The notes beneath the pieces were generated by a model. It made no database searches, had not been told where the DNA came from, and worked only from the letters and a program-made list of their open reading frames with translations. Shown in pieces: positions 33,029 through 45,787 of a stretch of 64,000 nucleotides of DNA; the first letter of the stretch is position 1; each line of letters begins with the position of its first letter. The position numbers and the translations under genes are program-made. The stretch is from positions 2,666,001 to 2,730,000 of the forward strand of contig JAUCEF010000006.1 of the NCBI GenBank assembly GCA_033558025.1, read 5' to 3'. This DNA comes from Phytophthora sp. 'mugwort' (Eukaryota; Oomycota; Peronosporomycetes; Peronosporales; Peronosporaceae).

Positions 33029-34278
33029 TTAAGCCACCTGGAAATTTGACTCGCTAGCGGCGAGGATATCGCGTACGGAGGAAATTGTGTACTCCACGTC
33101 GGCCGGGGTTACGTGCAAATTGGTCACCGCGCGAATCTCCTCGCCTCTCCAGTATCCGCCAAAAACGATACCCTTCTCCTCCGCGACCTTCTTCACGAGG
33201 GTGGGAGTATCCATCTTGAAGTCTGAGGACACCTTAAAGAACAACATGTTGGTGTCGACGCTATCCACGTCAATCTCGATGCCCGGAATTGTGGACAGAC
33301 CGTGTGCCAGCACCTTCGCGTTCTCGTTGTCTTCCGCAAGGCGGTCGAACTGGTGCTCCAGCGCGTAAAGGGCGCCCGCGGCGACCACACCCGATTGACG
33401 TAGACCGCCACCAAGTGACTTGCGTAGCCGCTTAGCGTGATGGATGAACTCCTCGGAACCGGCGAGGATGGAGCCAATGGGGGCTCCCAGACCCTTGCTA
33501 AGGCAGAAGGAGACCGTGTCGGCGCCCTTCACCAGGTCCTCCAGAGCCACGCCCGAAGCCACACTGGCATTTGCAAGACGGGCGCCATCCACGTGGAGGC
33601 TCAGCTCGTGCTCCTTACAAAACTGCTCCACATCGCGGATATACGAGAGGGGCAGCACCCGTCCGCCGCAGGTGTTGTGCGTGTTTTCGATCTCCACCAG
33701 GGACGTCCGTGGGTAGTGGATGTCGTCGGCACGGACGGCGCGGGCCATGTCGCTGAGCTTGATCGTGCCGTCCGGCTGATTGGGCAGGGTTGCAAGGCTG
33801 ACACCCATGTACGCTGCGAATTCACGAGGCACGACAAAGTCAGTTAACATTCATTATGCGAGGCAAATATCGTCAGCTGAGACTCACCACTGGCGCCGGC
33901 GCCCTCATACGTGAAGATGTGCGACTTGTTGCCGCAGATGACCTCGTCGCCGCGCTGGCAGTGCGCGCCGATGGCGATCAAGTTGGACATGGTGCCACTG
34001 AAAGAGTCAGATAGTCGTCAGTACGGGGATGAGTTGATAAACTTCAGAAACGAAGCTTCAGAAACGAAACCAAGCGGCGGATGGACGTACGAGGGTACAA
34101 ACATGGCGTCCTCCTTGCCGAGCATACTGGCGACCACCTTTTGGAGCTGCTTGACCGTGGGGTCCAGGCCGTAAACATCGTCGCCCACCTTAGCGGCCGC
34201 CATAGCCTTGCGCATGCCAGGCGTCGGACACGTGATGGTGTCTGACATGAAGTTAATTACGCGGCGTGTTGCAGTCAT
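33029..34278 (-). CDS. L-threonine aldolase (copy A)
   Basis: Three exons on the minus strand: 34278-34091, 33997-33888 and 33813-33029, 360 residues, introns of 93 and 74 nt with GTACGT and GTGAGT donors. The fold-type I PLP enzyme splits L-threonine or allo-threonine into glycine and acetaldehyde. The start [20 protein letters not shown] carries the family SDT motif. [20 protein letters not shown] follows the first splice. [10 protein letters not shown] holds the aspartate that contacts the PLP ring, and [14 protein letters not shown] holds the Schiff-base lysine. Length is normal for the family and no transit peptide is obvious, so cytosolic location is inferred. It is the downstream member of a tandem pair with copy B; intron positions and phases are identical in both, so the pair arose by duplication of an intron-bearing gene. 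Confidence 0.93.
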
Positions 34279-34959
34279 GGTCTTGGTCTGGTCTGGTCTG
34301 GAGCAGGCTGATCTGAAAATGGGGCGACTGAAGTTCCGGCGGCGCTGACGCTGACGCGGGCCTAGCGAGTGGCTGATGGATGGACGACGCTGTTGCAAAA
34401 TGCTGGCGCGCCAGGATTTATGTACAAGTAGTGAAACCATTAGCATGCAAGTTTTGCAGTGGTCGCAGTGACATGCCACCCCGAGCCTCGGCTTTGCCAT
34501 AAGCCAAGCACCAGTACGGTACAACAAAATAGACAGTCGAAAAAAGTGGCCAAAACGATGTTTTGGCTTTTAAATTTTTCTTTTTATACTGACGAAAAGA
34601 GAGTGAAAGCTTTTACGAGTTTTTTTTTTTCATCTCGTTTCACCATTCAGCGACGCCCATCCCTTATATTTCATTTCGTATTGCGCGTGCTTACGCAATA
34701 CCAAGGATTTCGGTGACATACAGATGCCAAGATAAAGTGCTCTGAATGATCATGTGGTGCCGAAAGCCGGACACAGAACTTTCACGTGGGGCTGCTTGGG
34801 TCGAGCACGCGCACGTCGTGTGACATACACTCTACTGATGAAGGACCTCCGTGTACTTGTTGCTCTTGGCGCGTCGCACGAAAGCAGGGGACACATCCAA
34901 TCAAGTACCGGGGTCCAAGCCCGTCACTTGCGTCATCAATTAATTTAGTCGCCGTGGTC
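34279..34959. other. Intergenic region between the threonine aldolases
   Basis: No gene seen. A run of T (about 34621-34630) and AT-rich sequence are present. Presumably it holds the promoter of copy A and the 3' region of copy B. Confidence 0.6.
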
Positions 34960-36171
34960 TCAGCTCAGCAGCGCGCGGATCGACGACACAGTGTACTCGA
35001 CATCCTGGCTGGAAATGTGCAAGTGGGTTACAGCACGCACGCGGTTGCCGTCGGCGTAGGCGCCAACGAGCACTCCTTTCTCGGATTCTAGCTTCTGCAC
35101 GAGCGTCGGGGCGTCCAGCTTGGCGTCTGGGGTCAGCGTGAAGAAGACGATGTTCGTGTCGACAGTGTCGGGGTCAATCTCGACGCCCGGGACGCTGGAG
35201 ATGCCGAGCGCTAGCGTCTGCGCATTCACATGGTCGTCCACGAGGCGGTCGAACTGGTTCTCGAGTGCATACAATGCTGCCGATGCGATGATGCCGGCTT
35301 GGCGCATGCCGCCGCCCAGCGACTTGCGAAGCCGCATGGCGTGATGAATAAACTCTTCTGATCCGGCAAGAATGGAGCCAACCGGGGCGCCTAAACCCTT
35401 GCTGAGACAGAGGGAGACCGAGTCAGCGCCGCGCACAAGCCCGTTCATCGGGATGCCGGATGCCACGCTGGCGTTGGCAAGTCGTGCGCCGTCGACATGG
35501 AGATGGAGGTCGCGCTCGTGGCAGAACTGCTCGACATCACGGATGTACGACAAAGGTAAGACTCGTCCTCCGCAGGAGTTCTGCGTGTTCTCGATCGCCA
35601 CGAGCCTCGTGCGCGGGTAGTGTGGATCGTCGTCGCGGACGGCGTTTTGGATGTCTTTGATGTCGAGCATTCCGTCCGGCAGGTTGGGCACCGTGTGCAG
35701 GCTCACACCCATGTAGGCTGAAGAGTTGAGAGTCACAGCGACAAGGAAGGCTCAGTCAGCTTGGTAGGTATGGGTATTATAGCAGGCATGGCTCACCATT
35801 GGCTCCACCACCTTCGTACAGGAAGATGTGGGCCTTGTCTCCGCAGATAACCTCATCCCCGCGACGGCAGTGCGTGCCGATGGCGATGAGGTTCGACATA
35901 GTGCCGCTGGCCGCAAAAAAACACAGACAATGGTCATAGTCGAGCACCATTTGCGCATACAGCTACTGGATCGAACGTACGAGGGCACGTAAAGAGCCGC
36001 GGGCTTGCCGAGCCGCTCGGCTGCCACCTTCTCAAGCCGGTTCACGGACGGGTCCGCGCCGAACACGGCGTCGCCCACCTCGGCGGCTGCGATCACCTGG
36101 CGCATGGCGGCGGTGGGACACGTGACGGTGTCGGACAGGAGGTTCACTATAGCTCGGGACGCCTTGGTCAT
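34960..36171 (-). CDS. L-threonine aldolase (copy B)
   Basis: Exons 36171-35981, 35906-35797 and 35717-34960 give 352 residues; introns are 74 and 79 nt, at the same places as in copy A. The start is [39 protein letters not shown] follows the first splice. [20 protein letters not shown] and [18 protein letters not shown] carry the PLP-contacting Asp and Schiff-base Lys. The C-terminus, EYTVSSIRALLS, is shorter than that of copy A. All expected active-site blocks are intact, so both copies are probably functional. They may differ in expression or in preference for threonine versus allo-threonine, which the sequence cannot decide. Confidence 0.93.
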
Positions 36172-37070
36172 CGTGTCGGCTTGATGTTGATACGTTTGTC
36201 TTGCTTTTGCAATGGCCCGAGCCGTTTTCCGAACCTTTGTACAGCAAGATCTGCTGCCCCACATTCGGCTTTGTGTACACTTGAAGATGGGTTTTGGTGT
36301 GCAGCACATCATGGCGATCCTCCAGCAGGTACTTTTCGTCGTCGAGGTCCTCGACCCGGTGATCTTTTTTTTTTTTCTCGCTCCGTCGGTTTAACGCCAT
36401 CGACAATTGATTGCGATTGTGCAGACCTCCGGAACTCGACCAACACTCGACACTGTTCGGACGATTCGACGTGCAGACAGACTGTTGAGAAGCAGGCAAT
36501 GCTTGGTGGGCATTTTGGGAAACTTACGAGTTTACTATTACTCGGCGAAGCTGCTTCCTCCCGCCTACAAATTGTGGGCCACAATCCAGACAATTTGTCT
36601 GAGACAACAGGCTTGTAGACGCAAAGAGCTTAAGGTGGAACCCATGGTGCAGTCCTGTCGTAGGGTCCGGCAACTTACTCGAGACACACTCAAGTGAACT
36701 GATGGCATCCTCATCTCTTCGTATTCTATGATGTTTTTTGTGTTCAATGAGGTAAAAGATGGTATATTTTCTAAGAAGAACGCTGCCTTATAATACACAC
36801 TAGCAAAATGGTCACCAAGTATCCTAATATCCTGGCTCGCAGCGCCCACAGACAAGGGGCAGCGGCGGGCAAGGCTTGTGAGGGCACCTGACGTTACTTG
36901 TACATCGAAGGAAACTTTCTTCCGACTCTCCGCGCTACGAGAAATAGTGGAACTCCGCGGGTCCTGTCCGTCTGCAAAAGGCACTAGGGCCGACATCACG
37001 ACACGCTCGCTCTTTGCTCCAAGTCTTCTAATGGCGGACAACTGCTTGCCATCTTCGTGCCGCCCGTAAT
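36172..37070. other. Intergenic, no supported gene
   Basis: Several frames near 90-160 codons overlap on both strands without motifs or codon regularity. A T run lies at 36366-36377. It contains the upstream region of threonine aldolase B and the 3' flank of the helicase gene. Confidence 0.5.
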
Positions 37071-39195
<2,125 letters not shown>

Positions 39196-39830
39196 ATTTG
39201 TTGCTCCTTTTCTTCTTCTTGGGGCTTCTGCTCACAAAAGTGAATGGGGGGTCGCTTGTCGCCTCCGCGCCATTCAATTCCCAAGAGGTTCAGTGGCGAT
39301 TTAGGATTGGTGGAAAATGTTTCAGTTCTAACATTGGATTGGACAAAATAAAAGTAGAATCTTGCTTTATGATTCGTGAAAAGTAATTTGCACCAATCCT
39401 GAACTTTCATGTCGCATACACCGGTAGCTACTACCACCGAGCGGTACAACAACACCATAACATGACACAGAAATTGCGTGCTCCAATCGGCGAGAGTCTC
39501 GTGCGTGGCAGTAGGAATGGATACCTTGTACCTTGCCTTCTTCGCCCTTGGCCAGTCATGTCACGGTGGCTGGCATGTGGGTCCGAATTGGGCTGTTAAG
39601 CCGACTGATTTCTCGCTCGGCTGTTGATTGGCCTTCTCTCCGCGCAGCAATTTGCATCGAAGTCGCTAGGCTTCGTCTCATGAAACCACCTGTCGATAGC
39701 CTTGGTACTCGTCTAGGCGACGCATGGCTTATCAGTAGTGGGGGGTTACTATTATTACTAGTCACCGTGTTCCATTGTATGCTAAAGTGTTCCATTGGCC
39801 CATTCCACGCTCCGAAGCTCGAGTTGAAGC
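39196..39830. promoter_or_regulatory. Divergent promoter region, helicase / LRR gene
   Basis: No convincing gene lies between the two start codons. CCATTCC at 39800-39806, about 25 nt before the LRR start codon, resembles the oomycete initiator consensus (YCAYTYY). No TATA box was identified. The 240-codon plus frame starting at 39533 is a reading shadow of the LRR gene. Confidence 0.4.
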
Positions 39831-41148
39831 ATGCAAAGCCTGGACGTCAGCAGCAACCAGCACGACGCCGAGACGCAGCGAGCATCGTCGCGATTAAGTG
39901 GTGGCCGAGAGATCACCATCGAGGTGCTACTGAACGCCACCAAGCTCAGCGTGGGCAAACGCGAGCATCTGTCGCACTACCTCAAGCGGATCACACATCT
40001 GGCGCTAAACGGAGACGCCAGCAAGGCCCTATTGCAAGGCAGCAGCGACGCTGGCACCATCCGCAAGATCCAGAATCTGCACCATTGCCCCAATCTGAAG
40101 GTGCTCTATCTTTACGACAACGAGGTGGAGACAATCGAGAATCTCGATGCAGCGCCACAACTCACCCACCTCCACTTGCAAGGCAATTGCCTGCGGAAAA
40201 TCGAGAACCTGGAGCCGATGAGGCTACTGGAAAAGGTGTACCTCGAGAAAAATAGCATCATGAGGCTTGAGGGGTTAGCGGGCTGCTATCACCTGCAGGA
40301 GTTGTACTTAGCCAACCAGAATGTGCCTATCGACTTGCACTTCTCGTTCGAGGAGGACACGATGCGGACTTTAGCGGTAAAATTGCTGCTGGAACCGATG
40401 TCTGCGCCTTCTTGCTGACGTCTTTTGAATGCTGCTTCGCCAGGGTTCTCTGCGAGTATTGGACCTCTCGAATTGTCGCGTGGCCTCCACCAAGGCGCTA
40501 ACCTTGCTGCGCTGCTTGGAGCAGCTCGACCTCTCCAAGAACCTCATCACCGAGTTAGAAGAGGTTTTTGCACTGGTCGGTGGGGTCACGTCACTGGTGG
40601 AGCTGGACCTTCGCGGTAACCAGGTTACTGCGACGACCAAGTATCGCGAGAAAACGATCACCTTCTCGTCCGCACGTCTAGGTAAGTTGCCTCTGAGTGT
40701 GTCCGTGAACGAGCGTTATGTTCACTTTTGCCCTCTCCTTTTCAGCGTTGCTGGACAAGAAAGACATTGATCCGAATCAGCGACGCATGATGCAGTCTCA
40801 CCTTGCACACAAATACAGGTACAGCTGAGCAAGATGCGTGCGTGTATGGCCATCAAGCTTACGTGTTGCTGTGAAACACATTGCAGGAAGCGCGTTGAGC
40901 CAAACTCACGTCACCAGAGCCTCACTTCACGCGAAGGACGACAAAGCGGTTTGAGCAGCGGACCAGGCGAATCAACGAGGCAATTGAAGCATGGTGCAAC
41001 CATGAACCAGTTCCGCAGCATTCAGTTCACATCGACACACTCAAAGTTTCGGTCCGAGAGCGATGGACTAGGCATTGCCGGAGCGTCGTGCAGTCCTACC
41101 AGCACAGCACTTGTACAAGCATCCAACAACAACAGCAAGTACAATTGA
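39831..41148 (+). CDS. PPP1R42: Leucine-rich repeat protein, PPP1R42 (LRRC67)-like
   Basis: Four exons: 39831-40376, 40444-40681, 40746-40818 and 40887-41148; 372 residues; introns 64-68 nt. SDS22-type repeats run from about residue 50 to 230: ITHLALNGD, IQNLHHCPNLKVLYLYDNEV, PQLTHLHLQGNCLRKIENL, LLEKVYLEKNSIMRLEGLAG, LRVLDLSNCRV and LEQLDLSKNLITEL. After the repeats come LLDKKDIDPNQRRMMQSHLA and a basic, Ser/Asn-rich tail. Repeat type and tail resemble PPP1R42, a regulator of protein phosphatase 1 linked to centrosomes and cilia in animals. That fits an organism with flagellated zoospores, but the role here is inferred. It converges with the dehydrogenase gene, ending 91 bp away. Confidence 0.8.
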
Positions 41149-41239
41149 GGCTTTCGCCGCAAAGTATGAATAAAGGAGAAAAAGCAAACGTAAACTATCG
41201 GGTAGTGACAAAGCACATGGAGGCGTGTCTTCCGTCAAC

Positions 41240-42415
41240 TTATTTCTTCTTGACAAGGCCATAGACCAGCACAGATGCCACGCCCACAGCGACACCCGCC
41301 ACGAGACTCAGCACAGCCTGCTGCTGGTTCTTCGAGAGCGTGTACCTAGCAGGTTTCTTGGTGAACTGCGGAATCGCGCGCGGGTTCTCGAGGAACTCGG
41401 CGATCAGCACGGCATTCAGCGCCGCACCGCGTAGGAGCTGGTCGCCAGATACGAACAGTTCGAGGCCGTGGTCGCCGAAGACCAGGCTCTTGCGCAGCCG
41501 GCCGGCTTCGATGTTAAACTTCTTGGTGGCGTTCTTAGGCATAGGGTACAGCAGCTTCTCCGGCTCGTCGACGAGGTCCACGCCGTCCGCCTCGGCCAGA
41601 ATCTCGCGGGCGCGGGCAATGCTCACGGGCTTGACTGTCTCGATGGTGAGTGCCTCCGAGTGTGCGCGCATGATCGGGATACGGGCAGCCGTGCAGCTCA
41701 CGGCAAGGTCGGGCTCGTTGAAGATCTTGCGCGTCTCCCAAGTGACCTTCATTTCCTCCTTAGTGTAGCCGTTCTCTTGAAACTTGTCAATGTGCGGGAT
41801 GAGGTTGAAGGGCAGCGGGTATGAGAACACCTTATTGGTCACGGGCTCGCCGGCCAGGAAGGCCTTGGCGCCGTCGGCCAGCTCCTGCATGCCGGCGGCG
41901 CCGGCACCGCTGGCAGCCTGGTAGGTGGACACGATAAGCTTCTTGATACCAAACTCGCAGTGAAGCGGCCAGAGCGCCATAGCTGCAATGGCCGTGGTGC
42001 AGTTGGGGTTGGCGATGAGCTTGGGCTGCGGCTGTCCGCTCTTCTGGAGGAGCACGCGGCCGTTAATCTCCGGGATCACGAGCGGTATCTCCGGGTCACG
42101 GCGGAACGCCGATGAGTTGTCGATGACTACGGGTCCATTGGGTACGGCAGCCAAATCCTTGGCAAATTCCAGTGAGAAGTCACCGGACACGGCTAGGAAC
42201 ACGTAGTCCAGCTTGGCCGCCTTCTCCATCGAAAAGAGCGAGATGGGCACCTCGCCGAACGGGGTGTCCACCTTCTTGCCGGCCGAGCGCGAGGAAGCGA
42301 ACAGGACTAGCTGCTTGACCGGGAATTGGTGTGCTGCCAGCACCGAGATGATCTCGATGCCTACGGCACCCGTGGCGCCGCAGATGCCAACCGTCTTGCC
42401 GTTGAGCGTCGTCAT
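41240..42415 (-). CDS. Aspartate-semialdehyde dehydrogenase with C-terminal membrane tail
   Basis: Single exon, 391 residues. It reduces aspartyl phosphate to aspartate semialdehyde with NADPH, at the branch to threonine, methionine and lysine. GATGAVG at residues 14-20 is the NADP loop; the catalytic Cys is in ANPNCTTA (Cys139); the active-site His is in IPIMRAHSEAL; SSAFR and ASGAG are also typical. The core ends near residue 360. The extra segment is QQQAVLSLVAGVAVGVASVL then VYGLVKKK: a single hydrophobic helix followed by lysines at the very C-terminus, the layout of a tail-anchored membrane protein. This is unusual for a soluble enzyme family, and mitochondrial outer membrane or ER attachment is inferred. 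Divergent from the isomerase gene at 42788. Confidence 0.92.
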   Translation of the reverse strand: MTTLNGKTVGICGATGAVGIEIISVLAAHQFPVKQLVLFASSRSAGKKVDTPFGEVPISLFSMEKAAKLDYVFLAVSGDFSLEFAKDLAAVPNGPVVIDNSSAFRRDPEIPLVIPEINGRVLLQKSGQPQPKLIANPNCTTAIAAMALWPLHCEFGIKKLIVSTYQAASGAGAAGMQELADGAKAFLAGEPVTNKVFSYPLPFNLIPHIDKFQENGYTKEEMKVTWETRKIFNEPDLAVSCTAARIPIMRAHSEALTIETVKPVSIARAREILAEADGVDLVDEPEKLLYPMPKNATKKFNIEAGRLRKSLVFGDHGLELFVSGDQLLRGAALNAVLIAEFLENPRAIPQFTKKPARYTLSKNQQQAVLSLVAGVAVGVASVLVYGLVKKK

Positions 42416-42787
42416 GTATCGATCGATGGTGCACGTTGCGCAGGAAATGCGGGTATGATGGGGCGGACAGACTTGGATTAGGGCGCTATATTCGGGTCAT
42501 CAATGCGCAATTTATCTTGTGGTCGCCCAAGGTACTGATGATCATTAACTGATCTCTAGAACTGAATTACGTTAGTTTTTTGTCCGCACGCTTGGCTTTT
42601 CCTGAGCGGATCACCATGTATACTGTATACGTGAAGCCATCTGACCAGCCTGCTATCAGTCATATGTATGTTAAATGAAAGCCTTGAAGTTGCCCACACA
42701 GCTTTTCACGTCTTCACGTTGGAACCTCAAGGATCCTGCAGCACAGCAGTATCCAAGTTGACCTGAACGACTCAAGCGACGGCAATA
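42416..42787. promoter_or_regulatory. Divergent promoter region, dehydrogenase / isomerase
   Basis: 372 bp separate the two start codons. No gene. No clear initiator or TATA element was recognised. Confidence 0.35.
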
Positions 42788-43933
42788 ATGCTGTCTACAG
42801 TCATGAAGCCTGCACTGCTGCGTGCACCGCGTCTGGGAGCGATGGCGGCGCGCACCTTCTCCTCGTCGGGCGAGCCGCTGGTGCTGGTAGAGAAGAAGGA
42901 CAAATACGCGGTCGTGCGCATGAACCGCCCGCCCGTTAATTCGCTCAGCACGGCGGTGCGTCGGTTGCAGTGCTACATGTCGCTGTTGAGGTTGTCGTAA
43001 CTGATTCCATAGGCTGTAATCTTTTATAGTTGATCCAAGAACTGGACGCGACCATCAAGAAGCTCGAGGACGACAAGAGCGTGCGGTACGGCATCGTCGC
43101 GACAGGTATACGTCATGTCGACATAAGTTTTGACGATCCTATTCTGTAACTTGATATACAGCGGCATCATCCTCGCGTCTTCCAACCAGAAGGTTTTCTG
43201 CGCCGGCCTGGACATTATGGAGATGTATCAACCGCAGGTAGTAGCACATAGTAACCTGATGTCGAAGCTAGTCAGCAGTATCTCACGCCAGTAATACTGC
43301 AACATGTTGAATAGCCAGCCAAGATTACCAAGTTCTGGAGATCGCTTCAGGACCTGTATCTCCGTCTGTACACGACGCCCCTGGCTGCAGTGGCTGCCAT
43401 TGAGGGCCACAGTCCGGCGGGAGGCTGTCTGCTGGCCATGTGCTGCGACTACCGCATCATGACCAGCGGCAAACCCCAGATCGGTCTCAACGAGACGCAG
43501 CTCGGTATTGTGGCCCCCACGTGGTTCCGGGACACTTTTGTGAATACCATTGGCCACCGTGAGGCTGAGAAGATGCTGGGGCTCGGACTGCAGGTTGATG
43601 CAAACAAGGCAAAAGCAATTGGATTGGTCGACGAGGCAGTGGCTCTAGAGGAAGTGTTCCCGCGTGCTGAGGCTGTCATGGCCAAGTGGCTGGCCATTCC
43701 GGGTATGACAACCTGATTGGATTTCATTTAGATGGTGCGGAAGGGCTAACTAATTGTTATTGGCGCTGATAGACATGGCGCGTGTGAAGACGAAGCTGCT
43801 AATGCGCCAGGAGACGGCGGATCGGCTGATCGTCATTCGTGAGCAGGACCTGGAGACTTTTACGGACTTTGCACAGACGGACAAGGTGCAGAAGTCGCTG
43901 GGAATGTACCTTGCTTCTCTTAAGAAGAAGTAA
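42788..43933 (+). CDS. Enoyl-CoA delta-isomerase/hydratase family, mitochondrial (ECI1-like)
   Basis: Five exons: 42788-42955, 43030-43085, 43162-43237, 43315-43702 and 43773-43933; 282 residues. The start, MLSTVMKPALLRAPRLGAMA followed by ARTFSSSG, looks like a mitochondrial presequence. The crotonase fold follows: YAVVRMNRPPVNSLSTA, RGIILASSNQKVFCAGLDIM (oxyanion loop), and AAIEGHSPAGGCLLAMCCDY with RIMTSGKPQIGLNETQLGIV. The PVNSLS and GLDIMEMY elements fit 3,2-trans-enoyl-CoA isomerases of beta-oxidation, which move the double bond of unsaturated acyl-CoAs. No C-terminal peroxisome signal (ends SLKKK). I chose the exon 2/3 junction (CG|CGGC) because it keeps RGIILAS in frame. Confidence 0.88.
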
Positions 43934-44102
43934 TGGTATTTCTAACTGTGCAAGGGAGTTTAACAGATAACACGGCAACAAGCTGAATTCATGCACGTGC
44001 ACTTGGTAGCAGCTCGAAGCCTTGCCGTTTTTATATTACGATATTCAACTGTCGATTTTCTTGTCGCCATGTTGAGGTGTAAGAGTAAATGCCTAACGCC
44101 CT

Positions 44103-45671
44103 CTAGTTGTACGCGAATATCTCCTGGAACAGACTCACGTAAACGCTGATGCCGTGCAGGAACGTATCCTTCAATAGACTTTCGTTGTGCTCGTGGAGTA
44201 GAATCTCAGTTTGCTTCATAGGTGAGAACCCGATAGCGGGAACGCCTACCTTGCGCAGGAAACGACTATCGGTAGCAGCTGGGAAAATCTCCGTCTCCAA
44301 CTTTTCTCCAAGGTGAGCACAGACCTTCTGAAAAAGCTGCCACCAGACGTTGTCGGCATCCAGAGAGGTGACATGATGGTCATGCAGCGGATCCGTCCAC
44401 GACGCAAATTCCCAGGAAACCCCCTCGACAGCACACCATTCATCCAGCTTGGCCTTCATCACTTTCATATCCATTTCAGGCGACACGCGGATGTCAAAAC
44501 CAGCGATGGCTTCCGTTGGAATTACATTAAGAGCGTGTGTTTTTCCACCATCCTGGGAAACCCCACTCTGTAGCGCCGTGATGTTGACCGTTGTGACGTC
44601 TCCGAGCTTTTTCTTCTTCATATCACCGTGCTTACACCCGTTGTCCGCCCCCAAAGCCTTCTCCTGCTCGTCACGGAAAGCCAGTGCCTTGTTACAAATG
44701 TCGATGATCTTCGTGGTGGCTGTGTTTTTTAAAAAGCGACTGCCGTGGCCAGTCGGACCCTCAGCTTTAACGTACACCCACCACGGAGATCGTTCCCCGT
44801 AGAAAACCGTGAATGAATCGCCCGGGTTAGCCAGCCCCTCATCAAATGCAAAGGCAATGGGCATGATGGCCTTAAACTGCGCACTCTCCAGAAACTTTCC
44901 CATACCCTCAACACCTCCAATCTCTTCATCCGGCACAAAGAGCAGGTAAATGTTGCGCTTGGGCTTAAAACCCGATGTCGTGAGTGTGTGTACTGCCTCC
45001 ACATACTGAATGCACACACTCTTCATGTCCTGAGCCCCTCGACCATAAATACGGCCGTCATCCAGCACCTTAGCCTGGTCCGCATCATAAGCAATACAAG
45101 ATCACTCTCTCAACAAATATTTCATAGCAAAGTCGCTGGTACAAACATCAAAAGGGTCGAACTGCCAGTGCTCAGCCATCGCCGGCACCACGTCATAATG
45201 AGAGTTCAGAATGATCCCCGGAAGCGTAGAGTCTTCACCTATCCATGTCGCCTATAGCGTTCAACACACAATGTCGTGGGATAAATGTAACCAAACAACT
45301 CATCGAACCTCCTGAGTTGTGAAGCCCATACAAGAACGACCGGCTTGTTCTCAACAGGCGAGAAAACCTGCACCAGGAGGCCAACTAAAGTATCACAATA
45401 GTAACGAAATAGTTATCAAGTCTACCCGTCTAGTCCACTAAAAATGCCTGAATTTGTGCCTAAATCACGTACGCTCCTCCAGGTATCTACGCAACCATTC
45501 CGCACACTGAAACCAGCCACAATGTCCCTACACTTAGCTCCGCAAAACGATGCCTAGCACCACCCGATAACTCCGCTGTACCTCATTGTAGCTGTCACTA
45601 GGCCCCTCCGAGCTCACCGTGCGCAAGCGCAGGAGCTCCAGGAACCTCTCGACGGGGTCCTTCCATGTCAT
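44103..45671 (-). CDS. ACY1: Aminoacylase-1 (M20 metallopeptidase family)
   Basis: Five exons on the minus strand: 45671-45582, 45506-45473, 45384-45332, 45251-45147 and 45074-44103; 417 residues. It hydrolyses N-acyl-L-amino acids, releasing free amino acids in the cytosol. Zinc ligands: His and Asp in ILNSHYDVVP, Asp in YGRGAQDMK, the pair in FVPDEEIGG, Asp in PAATDSRFLR and His in LLHEHNESL. The dimerisation lid begins near WVYVKAEGPTGHGS. Exon phases agree throughout (EELGLLVQVFSPVENKPVVL spans the second and third introns). The fourth donor is GTTTGT, weaker than the others. Head-to-head with the next gene, 116 bp between start codons, and convergent with the isomerase. Confidence 0.9.
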
Positions 45672-45787
45672 CGTCTGGAATGATTATGTAGCAAATATTA
45701 ATAGCTTCAAGCTACTACAGTACCTACTTCCTCTAATAGCTACAATCATATCCCTTTACAAGAACACACATCTTTATTTCTTGACGA
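45672..45787. promoter_or_regulatory. Compact divergent promoter, aminoacylase / unknown gene
   Basis: Only 116 bp lie between the two start codons, so promoter elements of both genes must share this space. No specific element was identified. Confidence 0.4.
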
